64,000 nt of DNA from Candidatus Zymogenaceae bacterium (GTDB taxonomy: Bacteria > Desulfobacterota > Zymogenia > Zymogenales > Zymogenaceae). Position 1 is the first letter of the stretch. Each line of letters opens with the position of its first letter. The stretch lies in contig JAFGFE010000012.1 in assembly GCA_016931225.1 (NCBI GenBank), forward strand, positions 1 to 64,000, written 5' to 3'. Positions 53,394 to 63,804 of this stretch are shown here, one piece after another. The notes under the pieces were generated by a model, which was not told the origin of the DNA, did not search any database, and worked only from the letters and a program-made list of their open reading frames with translations. Position numbers and translations under genes: made by a program.

Positions 53394-54002
53394 ATGGATT
53401 CGCTCAGGATACATATATCTGAAATCCCGGTAGAACCCGACGGAGGTTATTCCGTCGCCTTTCCCGGGGAGGGGAGGTTTGCCGAGTGGCGGGAGAATTT
53501 TACTCCCCTCGCGGTTCACACGGTGATTCCCGGAACGGACTGGCAGGCGAAGACGCTCTCGGATATTGTTGAATCGGGGCTTTCGTTTCCCCACGGTTTT
53601 GAGGGTGCGATCACCCTCGTTACATCGGGGAATGATATATTCGTATCGGGCAGGATTCAGCTTTTGGTGGTTCGCGAATGCGGCCGATGTCTCGAAAGTT
53701 TTGAGGCGATATTGGACGTTCCGTTTTCATATATCATCACCAGGATGAATGTTCAAGAAAGGGAGCATGAGCTCTCCGTCGATGAACTGGAGCAGTCGTT
53801 TCTCCACGGGGATGAGGTGGATATCGCACAGATCATCGAGGAACAGGTGGCGCTGGCGCTCCCGATGCGTCCTCTCTGCAGCGAATTATGCAGTGGGCTC
53901 TGCCCGCAATGCGGCGGTAATCTCAATAAGAAACAATGTGATTGTGATCAGGACGTCGTTGACGTTCGGTTTGAGAAATTGAAGGATTTTCAGGTTAAAT
54001 AA
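53394..54002 (+). CDS. yceD: YceD-family (DUF177) protein
   Basis: A 202-aa DUF177 protein; the family is encoded just upstream of rpmF in many bacteria and is implicated in 23S rRNA or large-subunit maturation. The central [17 protein letters not shown] and the later zinc-like cluster [20 protein letters not shown] with CDCDQ are typical. The N-terminal third is divergent. It ends 14 bases before rpmF. Confidence 0.9.
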   Translation: MDSLRIHISEIPVEPDGGYSVAFPGEGRFAEWRENFTPLAVHTVIPGTDWQAKTLSDIVESGLSFPHGFEGAITLVTSGNDIFVSGRIQLLVVRECGRCLESFEAILDVPFSYIITRMNVQEREHELSVDELEQSFLHGDEVDIAQIIEEQVALALPMRPLCSELCSGLCPQCGGNLNKKQCDCDQDVVDVRFEKLKDFQVK

Positions 54003-54016
54003 ACAGGTTTTTTGTT

Positions 54017-54199
54017 ATGGCGGTTCCGAAACGTAAACATTCCAGATCCCGAAAGGGGAAGCGGCGGTCTCACCAGGGACTTGTCACACCCCCTCGGTCG
54101 ATTTGTCCCCAGTGTACCGAAGTGAAGATGCCTCATGTGGTGTGCCCCCATTGCGGCTATTACAAGGGCCGGGAGGTCGTTCAGATCGAGGAAGTGTAG
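54017..54199 (+). CDS. rpmF: 50S ribosomal protein L32
   Basis: A 60-aa ribosomal protein with the diagnostic start [20 protein letters not shown] and a four-Cys zinc ribbon (ICPQC and [14 protein letters not shown]). Its stop directly abuts the TTG start of fabK. Confidence 0.98.
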   Translation: MAVPKRKHSRSRKGKRRSHQGLVTPPRSICPQCTEVKMPHVVCPHCGYYKGREVVQIEEV

Positions 54200-55162
54200 T
54201 TGATCGAATCGAGATTATGCACGCTTCTTGATATATCCCACCCGATTTTTCAGGGTGGCATGGCCTGGGTGTCCCGAGCGGAGCTGGCCGCAGCGGTAAG
54301 CGAGGCCGGAGCCCTGGGAATAATCGGCGCGGGATTGATGACCCCCGATGAGCTTCAGGCTGAAATCAGGCGCACGAAGTCTCTTACCGCAAGCCCCTTC
54401 GGTGTTAATGTTATCCTCGTCGCTCCCCATGTCATGGAATTGATCGATGTGGTTCTCGATGAGGGGGTGCATGTACTTACCACCGGTGCGGGGAATCCCG
54501 GAACAATACTCGGTCGAATCGCGGGGCTTCCCCCAGGGAAGCAGCCGATCGTGATACCGGTGGCGGCGTCGGTTCCGCTGGCGGTGCGGTCTGAAAGGAT
54601 GGGGGCGAAGGCCGTCATCGTCGAAGGATACGAAGCCGGCGGCCACATCGGTGAGTTGACCACCATGACCCTGACCGCGATGACGACCAAGAAGGTCTCC
54701 ATCCCGGTCGTCGCCGCGGGCGGCATCGCGGACGGCAGGACTATGGCGGCGGCTTTTGCCCTGGGCGCCGAGGGGGTGCAGATGGGCACCGCCTTTCTGA
54801 CCGCGAATGAATGCCCGATCTGTGCGGCCTGGAAGGAGAGGGTGCTGAATGCAGGGGATCGGGACACGGTGGTCACCGGGCGATCCACCGGCCATCCGGT
54901 GAGAATGCTCAAGAATCGGCTCTCCCGCACGATCCTGGATATGGAAAAGCAGGGGGCGTTGCCGGAAGAAATATTTTCTCTGGGGGAGGGTCGGCTCAGG
55001 GCCGCCGTGGACGGAGATGTGGCGATGGGCTCCATCATGAGCGGACAGATCGCCGGACTCCTCGAATCACCCCGCTCGGCGCGGGAGATTGTCGAGGATA
55101 CCGTTCGAGAAGCAGCCGAAACGGTAGAGCATCTTTGTGGGATAGTTTCACATCCGAGATAA
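54200..55162 (+). CDS. fabK: Enoyl-ACP reductase FabK (FMN type)
   Basis: A 320-aa FMN-dependent enoyl-ACP reductase of the nitronate-monooxygenase fold, which reduces enoyl-ACP in the last step of each fatty-acid elongation cycle. Strong family segments: HPIFQGGMAWVSRAELAAAV, GVHVLTTGAGNPG, EGYEAGGHIGELTTM (with the catalytic His), VVAAGGIADGRT and MSGQIAGLL. It starts with TTG directly after the rpmF stop behind GAGG. It takes the position where plsX-fabH usually stand. FabK enzymes resist triclosan, unlike FabI. Confidence 0.93.
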   Translation: MIESRLCTLLDISHPIFQGGMAWVSRAELAAAVSEAGALGIIGAGLMTPDELQAEIRRTKSLTASPFGVNVILVAPHVMELIDVVLDEGVHVLTTGAGNPGTILGRIAGLPPGKQPIVIPVAASVPLAVRSERMGAKAVIVEGYEAGGHIGELTTMTLTAMTTKKVSIPVVAAGGIADGRTMAAAFALGAEGVQMGTAFLTANECPICAAWKERVLNAGDRDTVVTGRSTGHPVRMLKNRLSRTILDMEKQGALPEEIFSLGEGRLRAAVDGDVAMGSIMSGQIAGLLESPRSAREIVEDTVREAAETVEHLCGIVSHPR

Positions 55163-55175
55163 GCCTGGAGGTGTC

Positions 55176-56135
55176 GTGACGCGCATCGCATATCTTTTCC
55201 CCGGCCAGGGTTCTCAGTATGTCGGCATGGGAAAGGACATTCATGATAATTTCCAGTCCGCGCGGCTGATATTCGAGGAGGCCTCGGATATCCTGTCGAT
55301 GGATGTCAAAAAGCTCGCCTTCCACGGTCCGGAATCGGAGCTGAATAAGACGGAACAGACACAGCCGGTACTGCTGACGGTATCAGCAAGCATCTACGCG
55401 GTGCTCGAAGATACCGGTTTTCTTTCATCCCACGAGCCGGCCGCCGCGGCGGGACACAGCCTGGGCGAATACGCGGCCCTCAAGGCGGCGGAATCATTCT
55501 CCCTGGCACAGACCGTCTCCCTGGTCAGGACCCGGGGGGCCCTGATGCAGCGTGCGGTGCCCGAGGGAGTCGGCGCGATGGCGGCGGTCCTGGGCGTGGA
55601 TCGGGAGACAATAGACGCCGTCACGAGTGATGTCTCCCGGGATGATTCAATAGTTGTCGGCGCCAATTACAACAGCCCGGGACAGATCGTCATCTCCGGG
55701 CATAAAGACGCCGTCGAACGGGCGGGGGCGATGCTGGAAGAGGCGGGGGCGAAAAAGGTCATCATCCTGGCGGTCAGCGTGCCGTCTCATTCCCCGCTCA
55801 TGGCCGAGGCCTCACAAAATCTGGATGCAGAGATACAGGCCCTCGGCCCCGAATCGCCGAAGGCCCCGAAGTTCCCGGTGATTTCCAATGTGACGGCGGA
55901 CGACCACCCGGACGACACGGGCGGGATCAGAAAGCTCCTCACAGACCAGCTTATCAGGCCGGTGCTCTGGGAGGACTCCATCCGGCGTCTTATCGACAGA
56001 GAGATCACCACCTTTGTGGAGGTGGGTCCCAAAAACGTCCTGACCGGGCTGATACGGCGTATCGACCGGAAGGTATCGTGTGAGGCCGTCGGAGATATGG
56101 AGACGCTCAAGGCACTGGAGAAAAAGTTCGGATAG
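55176..56135 (+). CDS. fabD: Malonyl-CoA:ACP transacylase
   Basis: A 319-aa enzyme that loads malonyl groups onto ACP. It begins MTRIAYLFPGQGSQYVGMGKD. The nucleophile is in AAGHSLGEYAAL, the Arg in SLVRTRGALMQ, and the catalytic His in SVPSHSPLM. GTG start 13 bases after fabK with GGAGGTG overlapping the start region. Normal length. Confidence 0.97.
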   Translation: MTRIAYLFPGQGSQYVGMGKDIHDNFQSARLIFEEASDILSMDVKKLAFHGPESELNKTEQTQPVLLTVSASIYAVLEDTGFLSSHEPAAAAGHSLGEYAALKAAESFSLAQTVSLVRTRGALMQRAVPEGVGAMAAVLGVDRETIDAVTSDVSRDDSIVVGANYNSPGQIVISGHKDAVERAGAMLEEAGAKKVIILAVSVPSHSPLMAEASQNLDAEIQALGPESPKAPKFPVISNVTADDHPDDTGGIRKLLTDQLIRPVLWEDSIRRLIDREITTFVEVGPKNVLTGLIRRIDRKVSCEAVGDMETLKALEKKFG

Positions 56136-56251
56136 AAAGCAACGGGCGGCGGCGAACGGGATCCGGACATGCACCGCGGGCTTGTATGGATTGACAGAAG
56201 GGCGGTCGTGTAGAGATCGCATTTCACATCATCACCGAAGAGGGAGAGACG

Positions 56252-56995
56252 ATGTCCCTTTCTGGCAGAGTTGCACTGGTGACCGGGGCGTCCCGGGGAA
56301 TCGGCCGGGCGGTGGCCCAGGCGCTGGCCGAAGAGGGGGTCGAAGTATATATAAATTATCGATCCCAGACGGATGCGGCCGAAGAGACCAAAAAAGATAT
56401 CGAGGCGAGGGGCGGCACGGCGAAACTCGCCCCCTTCGATGTGTCGAATCCGGATGAGGTGAAGGACGGCGTCAAGGCGCTCCTGGATCAATCCGGCCGC
56501 CTGGATATCCTGATCAACAACGCGGGCATCACGAAGGACAACCTCGTCCCCCTCATGAAGCAGTCCCAGTGGGATGAGGTCATTCAGACCAATCTGACAG
56601 GAACATTCCTGTTGACAAAAGCCGCGGTGCGGCCTATGATGAAGGCCCGTTTCGGCAGGATCGTCAATATGACATCGGTCGCGGGGCAGTACGGCAATCC
56701 CGGTCAGTCCAATTACTCCGCGGCGAAGGCCGGTATTATCGGATTTACCCGATCGGTTGCCCGCGAGTTGGCGGATCGCAATATCACCGCCAACGCGGTC
56801 TCTCCCGGATTGATCGATACGGATATGTCCGAGGGCATTTCTCTGGACATACGAAACGGTATTATTCAGAGGATTCCCCTGGGAAGGATCGGCGCGCCGG
56901 GGGAAGTCGCCGACGCCGTGCTTTTTCTTGTGTCGGACCATGCGCGCTACATCACCGGTCAGGTGATCGGCGTCAATGGTGGGCTTTACATGTAA
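56252..56995 (+). CDS. fabG: 3-oxoacyl-ACP reductase
   Basis: A 247-aa NADPH-dependent short-chain dehydrogenase that reduces 3-oxoacyl-ACP. It has the cofactor motif TGASRGIG, the structural NNAGI, catalytic Ser in NMTSVAGQ and Tyr/Lys in NYSAAKAG, and the C-terminal GRIGAPGEVADAVLFLVSD. Genome context (fabD before, acpP after) supports FabG over other SDRs. A 116-base gap separates it from fabD, with no gene or clear promoter. Confidence 0.97.
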   Translation: MSLSGRVALVTGASRGIGRAVAQALAEEGVEVYINYRSQTDAAEETKKDIEARGGTAKLAPFDVSNPDEVKDGVKALLDQSGRLDILINNAGITKDNLVPLMKQSQWDEVIQTNLTGTFLLTKAAVRPMMKARFGRIVNMTSVAGQYGNPGQSNYSAAKAGIIGFTRSVARELADRNITANAVSPGLIDTDMSEGISLDIRNGIIQRIPLGRIGAPGEVADAVLFLVSDHARYITGQVIGVNGGLYM

Positions 56996-57060
56996 CGGAA
57001 ACAGTTAATGAGTAACTGATTCAATGATAAAACAGAATATTTATTCAGGAGGTTAGTAAC

Positions 57061-57294
57061 ATGGCTTCTGTTGAGGAAAGAGTCAAGGAAATCATCGCTG
57101 AGCAGCTGGGACTGGAAAAAGATGATATTCAACTGGACGCATCCTTTATCGATGATCTGGGTGCGGACTCGCTGGATATTGTCGAGATGATTATGACCAT
57201 CGAGGATGAATATGATGTGGAGATCTCCGACGATGACGCGGAAAAGATTTCCACCGTCCAGGATGCCATTAACTATATCAAGGAAAAGATGTAA
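57061..57294 (+). CDS. acpP: Acyl carrier protein
   Basis: A 77-aa acidic carrier; the phosphopantetheine attachment Ser is in [19 protein letters not shown] before the ATG is a strong ribosome-binding site, fitting high expression. The next gene is rpiB, five bases on; fabF, which normally follows acpP, is missing here. Confidence 0.98.
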   Translation: MASVEERVKEIIAEQLGLEKDDIQLDASFIDDLGADSLDIVEMIMTIEDEYDVEISDDDAEKISTVQDAINYIKEKM

Positions 57295-57299
57295 TCGGT

Positions 57300-57761
57300 A
57301 TGTCTCTGAAGGTGGCCATTGGATCGGATCACGGAGGCCTGGACCTTAAAGTCTGTTTGGTTGACGTACTCAAAAAGGCCGGAGTGGACGTAACAGACGT
57401 GGGGGTCTCCCAGCCCGGCTCGGTGGACTATCCCGATATCGCCCTGAAGGTGACGGATCTGGTGTGTGCCGGAACGGTCGATTTTGGTGTGTTGTTGTGC
57501 GGGACCGGCATCGGCATGAGCATAGCGGCCAACAAGGTGCCCGGAATACGGGCGGCGCTGGCGTGGGATATCTTCACCGCCAGGATGAGCCGCTGGCATA
57601 ATGACGCGAATGTACTCACCATAGGGGCGCGGGTGACCGGCCCGGAGTTGGCGCGAGAGATTCTCATGACGTTCCTGGAAGAGCCATTCGATGGGGGGAG
57701 ACATCAGCGGCGCGTTGATAAAATAGGCGAAATAGAAAAAAGAGGAGTAGGAAAAGGGTGA
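57300..57761 (+). CDS. rpiB: Ribose-5-phosphate isomerase B
   Basis: A 153-aa RpiB/LacAB-family isomerase interconverting ribose-5-phosphate and ribulose-5-phosphate. It has the start [14 protein letters not shown], the phosphate-binding [21 protein letters not shown] with the catalytic Cys, and [13 protein letters not shown]. Its stop overlaps the glyA GTG start by four bases (GTGA). It supplies pentose for the ribulose-5-phosphate-dependent riboflavin genes downstream. Confidence 0.95.
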   Translation: MSLKVAIGSDHGGLDLKVCLVDVLKKAGVDVTDVGVSQPGSVDYPDIALKVTDLVCAGTVDFGVLLCGTGIGMSIAANKVPGIRAALAWDIFTARMSRWHNDANVLTIGARVTGPELAREILMTFLEEPFDGGRHQRRVDKIGEIEKRGVGKG

Positions 57762-59053
57762 GTTTGTTTGAAACAGACAGAGAGATATTTGACGCTATAC
57801 ATGACGAAACGGATCGTCAGGAATCCCAGATAATACTGATTGCCTCGGAAAATTACGTCAGCGAGGCCGTGCTGGAGGCGTCCGGTTCGGTCATGACAAA
57901 CAAATATGCCGAGGGGTACCCGGGAAAGCGATATTACGAGGGGTGTGAAAACGTCGATCGCGCCGAGACCCTGGCCATCGATCGGGCAAAGAAGCTCTTC
58001 AATGCGGACTTTGCGAACGTCCAGCCTCATTCGGGCGCCCAGGCCAATATGGCGGTGATGCTCTCGGTACTGGATCACGGCGATACGGTGCTGAGCATGG
58101 AGCTGTCCCACGGGGGACATCTCAGCCACGGGAGCCCGGTGAATTTTTCCGGGAAGTATTTCAATATCGTTTCCTACGGCGTCGATGAAAAGACGGAATG
58201 CATCGATTACGACGAAGTATCGCGACTGGCCAGGGAGCACCGGCCGAAAATGATCATCACCGGGGCAAGTTCTTATCCCCGGCATATCGATTTTGACCGT
58301 TTCGGCGAGATCGGTGCGGACGTGGACGCCGTCGTCATGGCGGATATCGCTCATATCGGCGGGCTGGTGGTAGCAAAACTTCACTGCGATCCGATACCAT
58401 CCTGCCAGGTGACCACCTGCACCACCCACAAGACCCTGCGGGGACCCAGGGGAGGGCTCATCCTCAGCGGGGAGGAGTTCGCCAAGACCATCAACTCCCG
58501 GGTATTCCCCGGCACCCAGGGAGGTCCCCTGATGAATACCATCGCTGCGAAGGCGGTGGCGTTCAAAGAGGCGATGACGGACGATTTCAAAGAGTACCAG
58601 AGACAGATCGTTGCCAACGCCGCTACGATGGCGGATGTGCTGCTCTCACGGGGCTTTCGGCTCGTCGGCGGCGGTACCGACAATCATCTTTTCCTGGTGG
58701 ATGTCGGGATCGCAGGCCTCACCGGGGCCGATGCGGCCCAGGCGCTGTATCGCGCCGGTATCTGTGCGAACAAGAACGGCATCCCGTTCGACGCCCGCCC
58801 GCCCCGCGTCACCAGCGGGGTTCGTTTCGGCACCCCGGCGATCACCACACGGGGACTGAAAGAGGGTGACGCGGCGGTGGTTGCGAACCTGATCGCCGAT
58901 ATCCTCGATGACATCGGCAATGAGGACAAGATCGTAAAAACCAGGCAATACGTGCGGGAATTCCTGGAGGATTTTCCTCTCTATCGTCACCGTATCGATA
59001 CAGAACGGGTTTCGTTTGAAGAAGGCGATTATTCCAAACGACAGGGCGTCTGA
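57758..59053 (+). CDS. glyA: Serine hydroxymethyltransferase
   Basis: A 431-aa PLP enzyme interconverting serine and glycine with one-carbon transfer to tetrahydrofolate. The PLP Lys is in [15 protein letters not shown]. Other family segments are [34 protein letters not shown] and [12 protein letters not shown] start overlapping rpiB. Its 3' end overlaps the dCMP deaminase start by 38 bases. Confidence 0.98.
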   Translation: MSLFETDREIFDAIHDETDRQESQIILIASENYVSEAVLEASGSVMTNKYAEGYPGKRYYEGCENVDRAETLAIDRAKKLFNADFANVQPHSGAQANMAVMLSVLDHGDTVLSMELSHGGHLSHGSPVNFSGKYFNIVSYGVDEKTECIDYDEVSRLAREHRPKMIITGASSYPRHIDFDRFGEIGADVDAVVMADIAHIGGLVVAKLHCDPIPSCQVTTCTTHKTLRGPRGGLILSGEEFAKTINSRVFPGTQGGPLMNTIAAKAVAFKEAMTDDFKEYQRQIVANAATMADVLLSRGFRLVGGGTDNHLFLVDVGIAGLTGADAAQALYRAGICANKNGIPFDARPPRVTSGVRFGTPAITTRGLKEGDAAVVANLIADILDDIGNEDKIVKTRQYVREFLEDFPLYRHRIDTERVSFEEGDYSKRQGV

Positions 59054-59510
59054 ACGTCCCGGCTGGGACGAATACTTCATGGACATTACGGACCTGGTGG
59101 CCCAGCGCTCCACGTGCCTGCGCAGGCAGGTTGGGGCGGTGCTGGTGAAAGACAGAAACATCCTCTCCACCGGATACAACGGCGCACCCCGGGGGCTTGC
59201 TCACTGCATTGAGGTGGGGTGCCTGAGGGAACAGCAGAACGTCCCCTCGGGTGAAAAACATGAACTCTGTCGCGGCCTGCACGCGGAACAAAACGCCATC
59301 ATTCAGGCCGCCTATCACGGCGTTTCCATCCGGGGCGCCACCCTCTACTGTACCACGCTCCCCTGCATTATCTGTACGAAAATGCTCATCAACGCCGGCA
59401 TACAGAAGATTGTATATCGGGAAGGATACGCAGATCCGCTTTCCCGCTCGATGCTCGATGAGGCGGGAATTGACACGAAACAGATCGACCGAGGAGATAA
59501 AAACCGGTGA
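59016..59510 (+). CDS. comEB: dCMP deaminase family protein
   Basis: A 164-aa zinc cytidine/deoxycytidylate deaminase feeding dUMP synthesis. Zinc and catalytic motifs are [12 protein letters not shown] (His and Glu) and [13 protein letters not shown] (two Cys); [14 protein letters not shown] is typical of dCMP deaminases. The N-terminus needs the TTG at 59016, inside glyA, to include the conserved [17 protein letters not shown] 59079 would cut it. The ribosome-binding site is weak. Its stop overlaps the nrdR GTG by four bases. Confidence 0.92.
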   Translation: MKKAIIPNDRASERPGWDEYFMDITDLVAQRSTCLRRQVGAVLVKDRNILSTGYNGAPRGLAHCIEVGCLREQQNVPSGEKHELCRGLHAEQNAIIQAAYHGVSIRGATLYCTTLPCIICTKMLINAGIQKIVYREGYADPLSRSMLDEAGIDTKQIDRGDKNR

Positions 59511-59971
59511 AGTGTCCCTTTTGTGCGTTTATAGATAATAAGGTCATCGATTCCCGCCTGACGAAGGACGGCGATGTCATCCGCAGGCGGCGGGAGTGTC
59601 TGGACTGCGGACGGCGTTTCACCACCTATGAGCGGGTGGAGGAAATGCTGCCGCTGGTAGTCAAAAAGGACGGGAGGCGGGAGGCCTTTGACCGCAACAA
59701 GATTCTCATCGGCATCAAAAAGGCTTGCGAAAAGCGCCCCATCAGCATTACCGTCATCGAAAAGACCGTGGATTCCATCGAGGCGAGCTTCACCGACGTG
59801 GGAGAGCGGGAGGTCGACTGCTCCATGGTCGGCGAAAAGGTGATGGAGCACCTCAAGGATCTGGACGAGGTTGCATACGTCAGGTTCGCCTCGGTGTACC
59901 GGTCGTTTAAGGACATCAACGAGTTTATGGCGGAGCTCAAGGAGCTTCTGGACGATAAGGACAGGATGTGA
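59507..59971 (+). CDS. nrdR: Transcriptional repressor NrdR
   Basis: A 154-aa regulator of ribonucleotide reductase genes. An N-terminal zinc ribbon (CPFC, then [12 protein letters not shown]) is followed by an ATP-cone (about residues 49-139; [20 protein letters not shown]). It binds NrdR boxes upstream of nrd operons; no ribonucleotide reductase is in this window. GTG start coupled to the upstream deaminase, a functionally related dNTP gene. Confidence 0.97.
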   Translation: MKCPFCAFIDNKVIDSRLTKDGDVIRRRRECLDCGRRFTTYERVEEMLPLVVKKDGRREAFDRNKILIGIKKACEKRPISITVIEKTVDSIEASFTDVGEREVDCSMVGEKVMEHLKDLDEVAYVRFASVYRSFKDINEFMAELKELLDDKDRM

Positions 59972-59978
59972 CAGTCGA

Positions 59979-61088
59979 ATGAATCTTCGGTTCATGAGAC
60001 GGGCCCTGACGCTGGCGCGGCGGTTTGAGGGCCGAACGAGCCCCAATCCCCCGGTTGGGGCTGTCGTCGTTTCTGAGGGAAACGTCGTGGGGGAGGGGTT
60101 TCACCGGGGACCGGGAACACCCCACGCGGAGGTGGTGGCCATTGCCGACGCCGGGGAGAGGGCCCGCGGGGCGGATATCTACGTCACCCTGGAGCCCTGC
60201 TGCCACCACGGGCGCACCCCCCCCTGTACCGATGCAATCATTAATGCGGGCATCGGACGCGTCTTCTTTGGGATGTGTGATCCGAATCCCTGCGTCCCGG
60301 GTGACGGGGCGGGTGTATTGTCCCGGGTGGGCATCGAGGTTGTCTGTGATGTGATGGGAGATGAAATCACCCGGTTCTACGAGGCGTATCGCCGTTTCGT
60401 GGTCTCCGGCCTTCCCTTCGTCACCCTCAAGGCCGCCATGACTTTAGACGGCAGACTGGCCGCCGCCGGCGGAGATTCCAAGTGGATTACCTCCATCGAC
60501 GCCAGGCGGTACGCTCACCGCCTTAGGGCCGTGTCCGACGGAATACTGGTGGGCGTGGGCACCGTTCTGGCCGACGACCCGGAGCTGACCGTTCGCCTGG
60601 TTCGAGGAACAGATCCTGTGAGGGTGATTATCGATCCAGACGCCCGGACCCCGATTACCGCCCGAGTTCTGGCGGGAGGGGGGGCGGCCGCTATCATCGC
60701 CGTGGACGAGACCGGGAATGCCGAGATGCAGTCGAGGATGAGGGCGCTGGAGGCCGCCGGGGCGGAGGTGATCGGGCTCCCCAGGGACGCCGGCGACCTG
60801 ATGGACCTTTCGTACCTCCTTTTACTCCTCGGCAAGCGGGGTATGATGCGTCTTCTCGTCGAGGGTGGCGCAAACGTGTTTACTTACTTTTTGAAACATG
60901 CTATATTTGATAAAATAATGTTCATGTACGCCCCCAAGATTCTTACCGGGGACGATACCCTGGGCCTCACGGTCGGGCCGGGTCCCCGGCGTATCGCGGA
61001 CGCAATAAAGCTGGGGGGGCTGACCGTTCGCCGGGCGGGGCCGGATATTATCGTGGAGGCGTATCCCTCCGTACGTGACGGAGGATAA
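59979..61088 (+). CDS. ribD: Bifunctional riboflavin deaminase/reductase
   Basis: A 369-aa enzyme for steps 2 and 3 of riboflavin synthesis. The N-terminal zinc deaminase has GTPHAEVVAIADAG and LEPCCHHGRTPPCTDAI. The C-terminal reductase (about 145-365) has LKAAMTLDGRLAAAGGDSKWIT and LLVEGGANVFTYFL. The open frame extends upstream to 59871 inside nrdR, but ATG 59979 gives the family start (MRRALTLARRFEGRTSPNP), seven bases after nrdR. Confidence 0.97.
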   Translation: MNLRFMRRALTLARRFEGRTSPNPPVGAVVVSEGNVVGEGFHRGPGTPHAEVVAIADAGERARGADIYVTLEPCCHHGRTPPCTDAIINAGIGRVFFGMCDPNPCVPGDGAGVLSRVGIEVVCDVMGDEITRFYEAYRRFVVSGLPFVTLKAAMTLDGRLAAAGGDSKWITSIDARRYAHRLRAVSDGILVGVGTVLADDPELTVRLVRGTDPVRVIIDPDARTPITARVLAGGGAAAIIAVDETGNAEMQSRMRALEAAGAEVIGLPRDAGDLMDLSYLLLLLGKRGMMRLLVEGGANVFTYFLKHAIFDKIMFMYAPKILTGDDTLGLTVGPGPRRIADAIKLGGLTVRRAGPDIIVEAYPSVRDGG

Positions 61089-61204
61089 GCAATTTCAAGG
61101 GTATGCTCATCGTCTCATTATGATGATGTCCGGGAGTGCGGATAGGGGGCGTCGTTGCCTGTGTGTATGAAGCCCGTGCCGGCCGAGGAAGAGAGGTCCT
61201 TTCG

Positions 61205-61852
61205 ATGTTTACCGGTATCATCGAGGATGTGGGAACAATCCGGAACATACGTTTTGCCGGAAATATCTCCATCCTGGCCATCGAGACGAGCATGGATCTT
61301 GCGGATACCCGTATCGGGGACTCCATCAGCGTGGACGGCGTCTGCCTGACGGCGGTGGAAGTAGGGTCCGGCTCTTTCAGTGTCGAGGCGTCGCCGGAGA
61401 CGCTTTCCCGTTGTACCCTGGACAACGCGAACCGGGGGAGGCGCGTCAACCTTGAGCGCGCCCTCAGGGTGGGGGATCGACTGGGCGGTCACTTCGTGGC
61501 GGGCCATGTGGACGGCGTGGGAAAGGTTGCAACGGTGGAGAGAAGTCCGGACAGCCTCATTATCGGCGTTACGGCTCCTGTGGGAGTCCGGCGATATATC
61601 GTCGATAAGGGGTCGGTGGCCGTCGACGGCGTCAGCCTGACGATCAATTCGTTGTCCGATGACGTATTTACCGTTAATATCATCCGGCACACCGCTCAGG
61701 AGACGATCCTGGACGGCAGAAAGCCGGGGGACCGGGTGAATTTGGAAGCGGACCTGATCGGCAAATATGTCGAGCGGTTTCTGCTTCAGAATCGAGAGTC
61801 GCCTTCCGGGGGGGTAACCCTTGAGAAGCTTGCGGAAGAGGGATATGTATAG
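61205..61852 (+). CDS. ribE: Riboflavin synthase alpha subunit
   Basis: A 215-aa enzyme that dismutates two 6,7-dimethyl-8-ribityllumazine molecules to riboflavin. It has two repeated lumazine-binding domains: MFTGIIEDVGTI with GDSISVDGVCLTAV, and HFVAGHVDGVGKV with GVSLTINSLSDDVFTVNIIRHT. ATG 61205 matches the invariant MFTGIIE start. The 116-base gap after ribD shows no FMN riboswitch. Confidence 0.96.
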   Translation: MFTGIIEDVGTIRNIRFAGNISILAIETSMDLADTRIGDSISVDGVCLTAVEVGSGSFSVEASPETLSRCTLDNANRGRRVNLERALRVGDRLGGHFVAGHVDGVGKVATVERSPDSLIIGVTAPVGVRRYIVDKGSVAVDGVSLTINSLSDDVFTVNIIRHTAQETILDGRKPGDRVNLEADLIGKYVERFLLQNRESPSGGVTLEKLAEEGYV

Positions 61853-61887
61853 ATAGTTGAACGATCTTTCCGAGGAGTGCATTGAAT

Positions 61888-63093
61888 ATGGCTGTTTCAT
61901 CAATACCGGAAGTTCTTGAAGACATAAAAGCGGGGAAGATGATCATCCTGGTGGATGATGAGGATCGTGAAAACGAGGGCGATCTGTGCTTGGCCGCCGA
62001 GAAGTCGACGCCGGAATCCATCAATTTTATGGCCAGGTACGGTCGCGGCCTGATCTGTCTCTCTCTGACCGAGAAGAAGGCCCGTTCCCTGAACCTGCCC
62101 TTGATGGTTCAGGAAAACCGTTCCCGGTTCGGCACCGCCTTCACCGTTTCCATAGAGGCACGGAAGGGCGTTACCACCGGCATCTCCGCCTATGACCGGC
62201 ACACCACCGTACAGGCCGCCGTGGCCGACGACGCCGTTCCGGACGACCTGGTGAAGCCGGGACACATCTTTCCCCTGATCGCCAAGAACGGGGGGGTGCT
62301 GGTCCGGACGGGACAGACCGAGGGGTCGGTGGATTTGGCGAGGTTGGCGGGATTGAGACCCGCGGGTGTCATCTGTGAGGTCATGAAGGACGACGGCACC
62401 ATGGCCCGGATGCCGGACCTGGAAATTTTCGCCGAGGAGCATAATCTCAAGATCGCCACCATCAGGGATCTCATCGAGTACCGAATGAAGACAGAGTCGC
62501 TGGTGCACCGCGTGGCTGAGACCATCATCCCGACCAAGCTGGGGGGGGAATTTCATGCCATCGGCTACGAGAACGACGTGGACACGTTCGAACACCTCGC
62601 CCTCGTGATGGGAGAGATCGGCCCCGATGACGAGGTGCTGGTGCGGGTGCACAGTGCTTGCCTCACCGGTGATGTTCTTGGCTCGCTCAGGTGTGACTGC
62701 GGAGACCAGCTCCAGACCGCCCTCAGGATGATCAGCGAGGAGGGAAAGGGCGCGCTGGTGTACATGAACCAGGAGGGAAGGGGCATCGGTCTGTTGAACA
62801 AGATCAAGGCGTATCAGCTCCAGGACGAGGGATACGATACCGTGGAGGCCAACGAAAAGCTCGGGTTCGATGCGGACCTTCGGGACTACGGCATCGGCGC
62901 CCAGATACTGGTGGATCTGGGAATCAAGAAGATCAGGTTGCTCACCAACAACCCGAAGAAGATCGTGGGGCTTGACGGGTACGGCCTGGAGGTGGTCGGC
63001 GTCGTGCCCATAGAGATGGAACCGAACCAGTTCAACAGGCCCTATATGACGACGAAAAAGGAAAAAATGGGCCACATTCTCAACAAGGTGTAG
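61888..63093 (+). CDS. ribBA: Bifunctional DHBP synthase / GTP cyclohydrolase II
   Basis: A 401-aa fusion for both branches entering riboflavin synthesis. The N-terminal RibB domain (about 1-200) has [12 protein letters not shown] and the [12 protein letters not shown] region. The C-terminal RibA domain (about 205-401) has [23 protein letters not shown] with the zinc Cys, [20 protein letters not shown] and [12 protein letters not shown] 61888 is preferred to TTG 61882 from spacing to GAGGAG. GTP cyclohydrolase II here and FolE2 at 39.5 kb are separate GTP-opening enzymes. Confidence 0.97.
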   Translation: MAVSSIPEVLEDIKAGKMIILVDDEDRENEGDLCLAAEKSTPESINFMARYGRGLICLSLTEKKARSLNLPLMVQENRSRFGTAFTVSIEARKGVTTGISAYDRHTTVQAAVADDAVPDDLVKPGHIFPLIAKNGGVLVRTGQTEGSVDLARLAGLRPAGVICEVMKDDGTMARMPDLEIFAEEHNLKIATIRDLIEYRMKTESLVHRVAETIIPTKLGGEFHAIGYENDVDTFEHLALVMGEIGPDDEVLVRVHSACLTGDVLGSLRCDCGDQLQTALRMISEEGKGALVYMNQEGRGIGLLNKIKAYQLQDEGYDTVEANEKLGFDADLRDYGIGAQILVDLGIKKIRLLTNNPKKIVGLDGYGLEVVGVVPIEMEPNQFNRPYMTTKKEKMGHILNKV

Positions 63094-63102
63094 GAGCGAT
63101 AT

Positions 63103-63576
63103 ATGCCGAAACATATCGAGGGCTCATTGACGGCGAAGGGTTTGACGTTCGCCATCGTGCTGTCCCGTTTTAATAATTTCATCGGGGAGCGGCTCCTGGA
63201 CGGGGCTGTGGACGCCATCGTCCGCCACGGCGGCGCGGACGACGCCATCCATGTGTATCGGGTACCCGGTGCGTTCGAAATTCCCCAAATCGCCCGGCGT
63301 CTGGCCACCTCCAAGAAACACAGCGCAGTCATTTGCCTCGGGGCGGTTATCAGAGGAGCTACTCCGCACTTCGAGTACATCGCATCCGAATCCGCAAAGG
63401 GGGTGGCGAAGATATCCCTCGAAAGCGATATCCCCATCAGCTACGGTATCATCACCACCGATACCATCGAACAGGCCATAGAGCGCGCCGGATCGAAATC
63501 GGGCAATAAGGGATACGACGCCGCCGTCACCGCCATCGAGATGGCGAACCTGGTCGGACAGATCGACAAGGGGTGA
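63103..63576 (+). CDS. ribH: 6,7-dimethyl-8-ribityllumazine synthase
   Basis: A 157-aa enzyme condensing the RibD and RibB products. It has the substrate segments [48 protein letters not shown] and the end [15 protein letters not shown]. Normal length. It is nine bases after ribBA and completes the pathway with ribD, ribE and ribBA; only the phosphatase step is not represented. Confidence 0.97.
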   Translation: MPKHIEGSLTAKGLTFAIVLSRFNNFIGERLLDGAVDAIVRHGGADDAIHVYRVPGAFEIPQIARRLATSKKHSAVICLGAVIRGATPHFEYIASESAKGVAKISLESDIPISYGIITTDTIEQAIERAGSKSGNKGYDAAVTAIEMANLVGQIDKG

Positions 63577-63804
63577 CAGGTCGACAGGGTCGACAGCCAT
63601 TATAGCGGTGGAGTGAAACAATCGGGGCGTCGGTGGATGAGGGCGGACGAGGGAGACCATCGGAGTGGCGGTGATGGAAGGTTCACTGTCCCGCCTCATG
63701 CAATTCGGGCTACCGCTATCCTATATGTTACATTCTGCCGCCTCGAACCACCACTATCTCGGCCGCTGGCACTGCCAGTCGGCCCGACACATGGAATAGA
63801 TATC

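Noticed and set aside
53228-53422. 64-aa frame ahead of yceD
   Set aside because: It overlaps the consensus promoter and leader and has no ribosome-binding site or homology I recognise.
61089-61204. Possible FMN riboswitch before ribE
   Set aside because: The conserved RFN-element core and multi-helix pattern are not present; the operon start at 53.2 kb also shows none.
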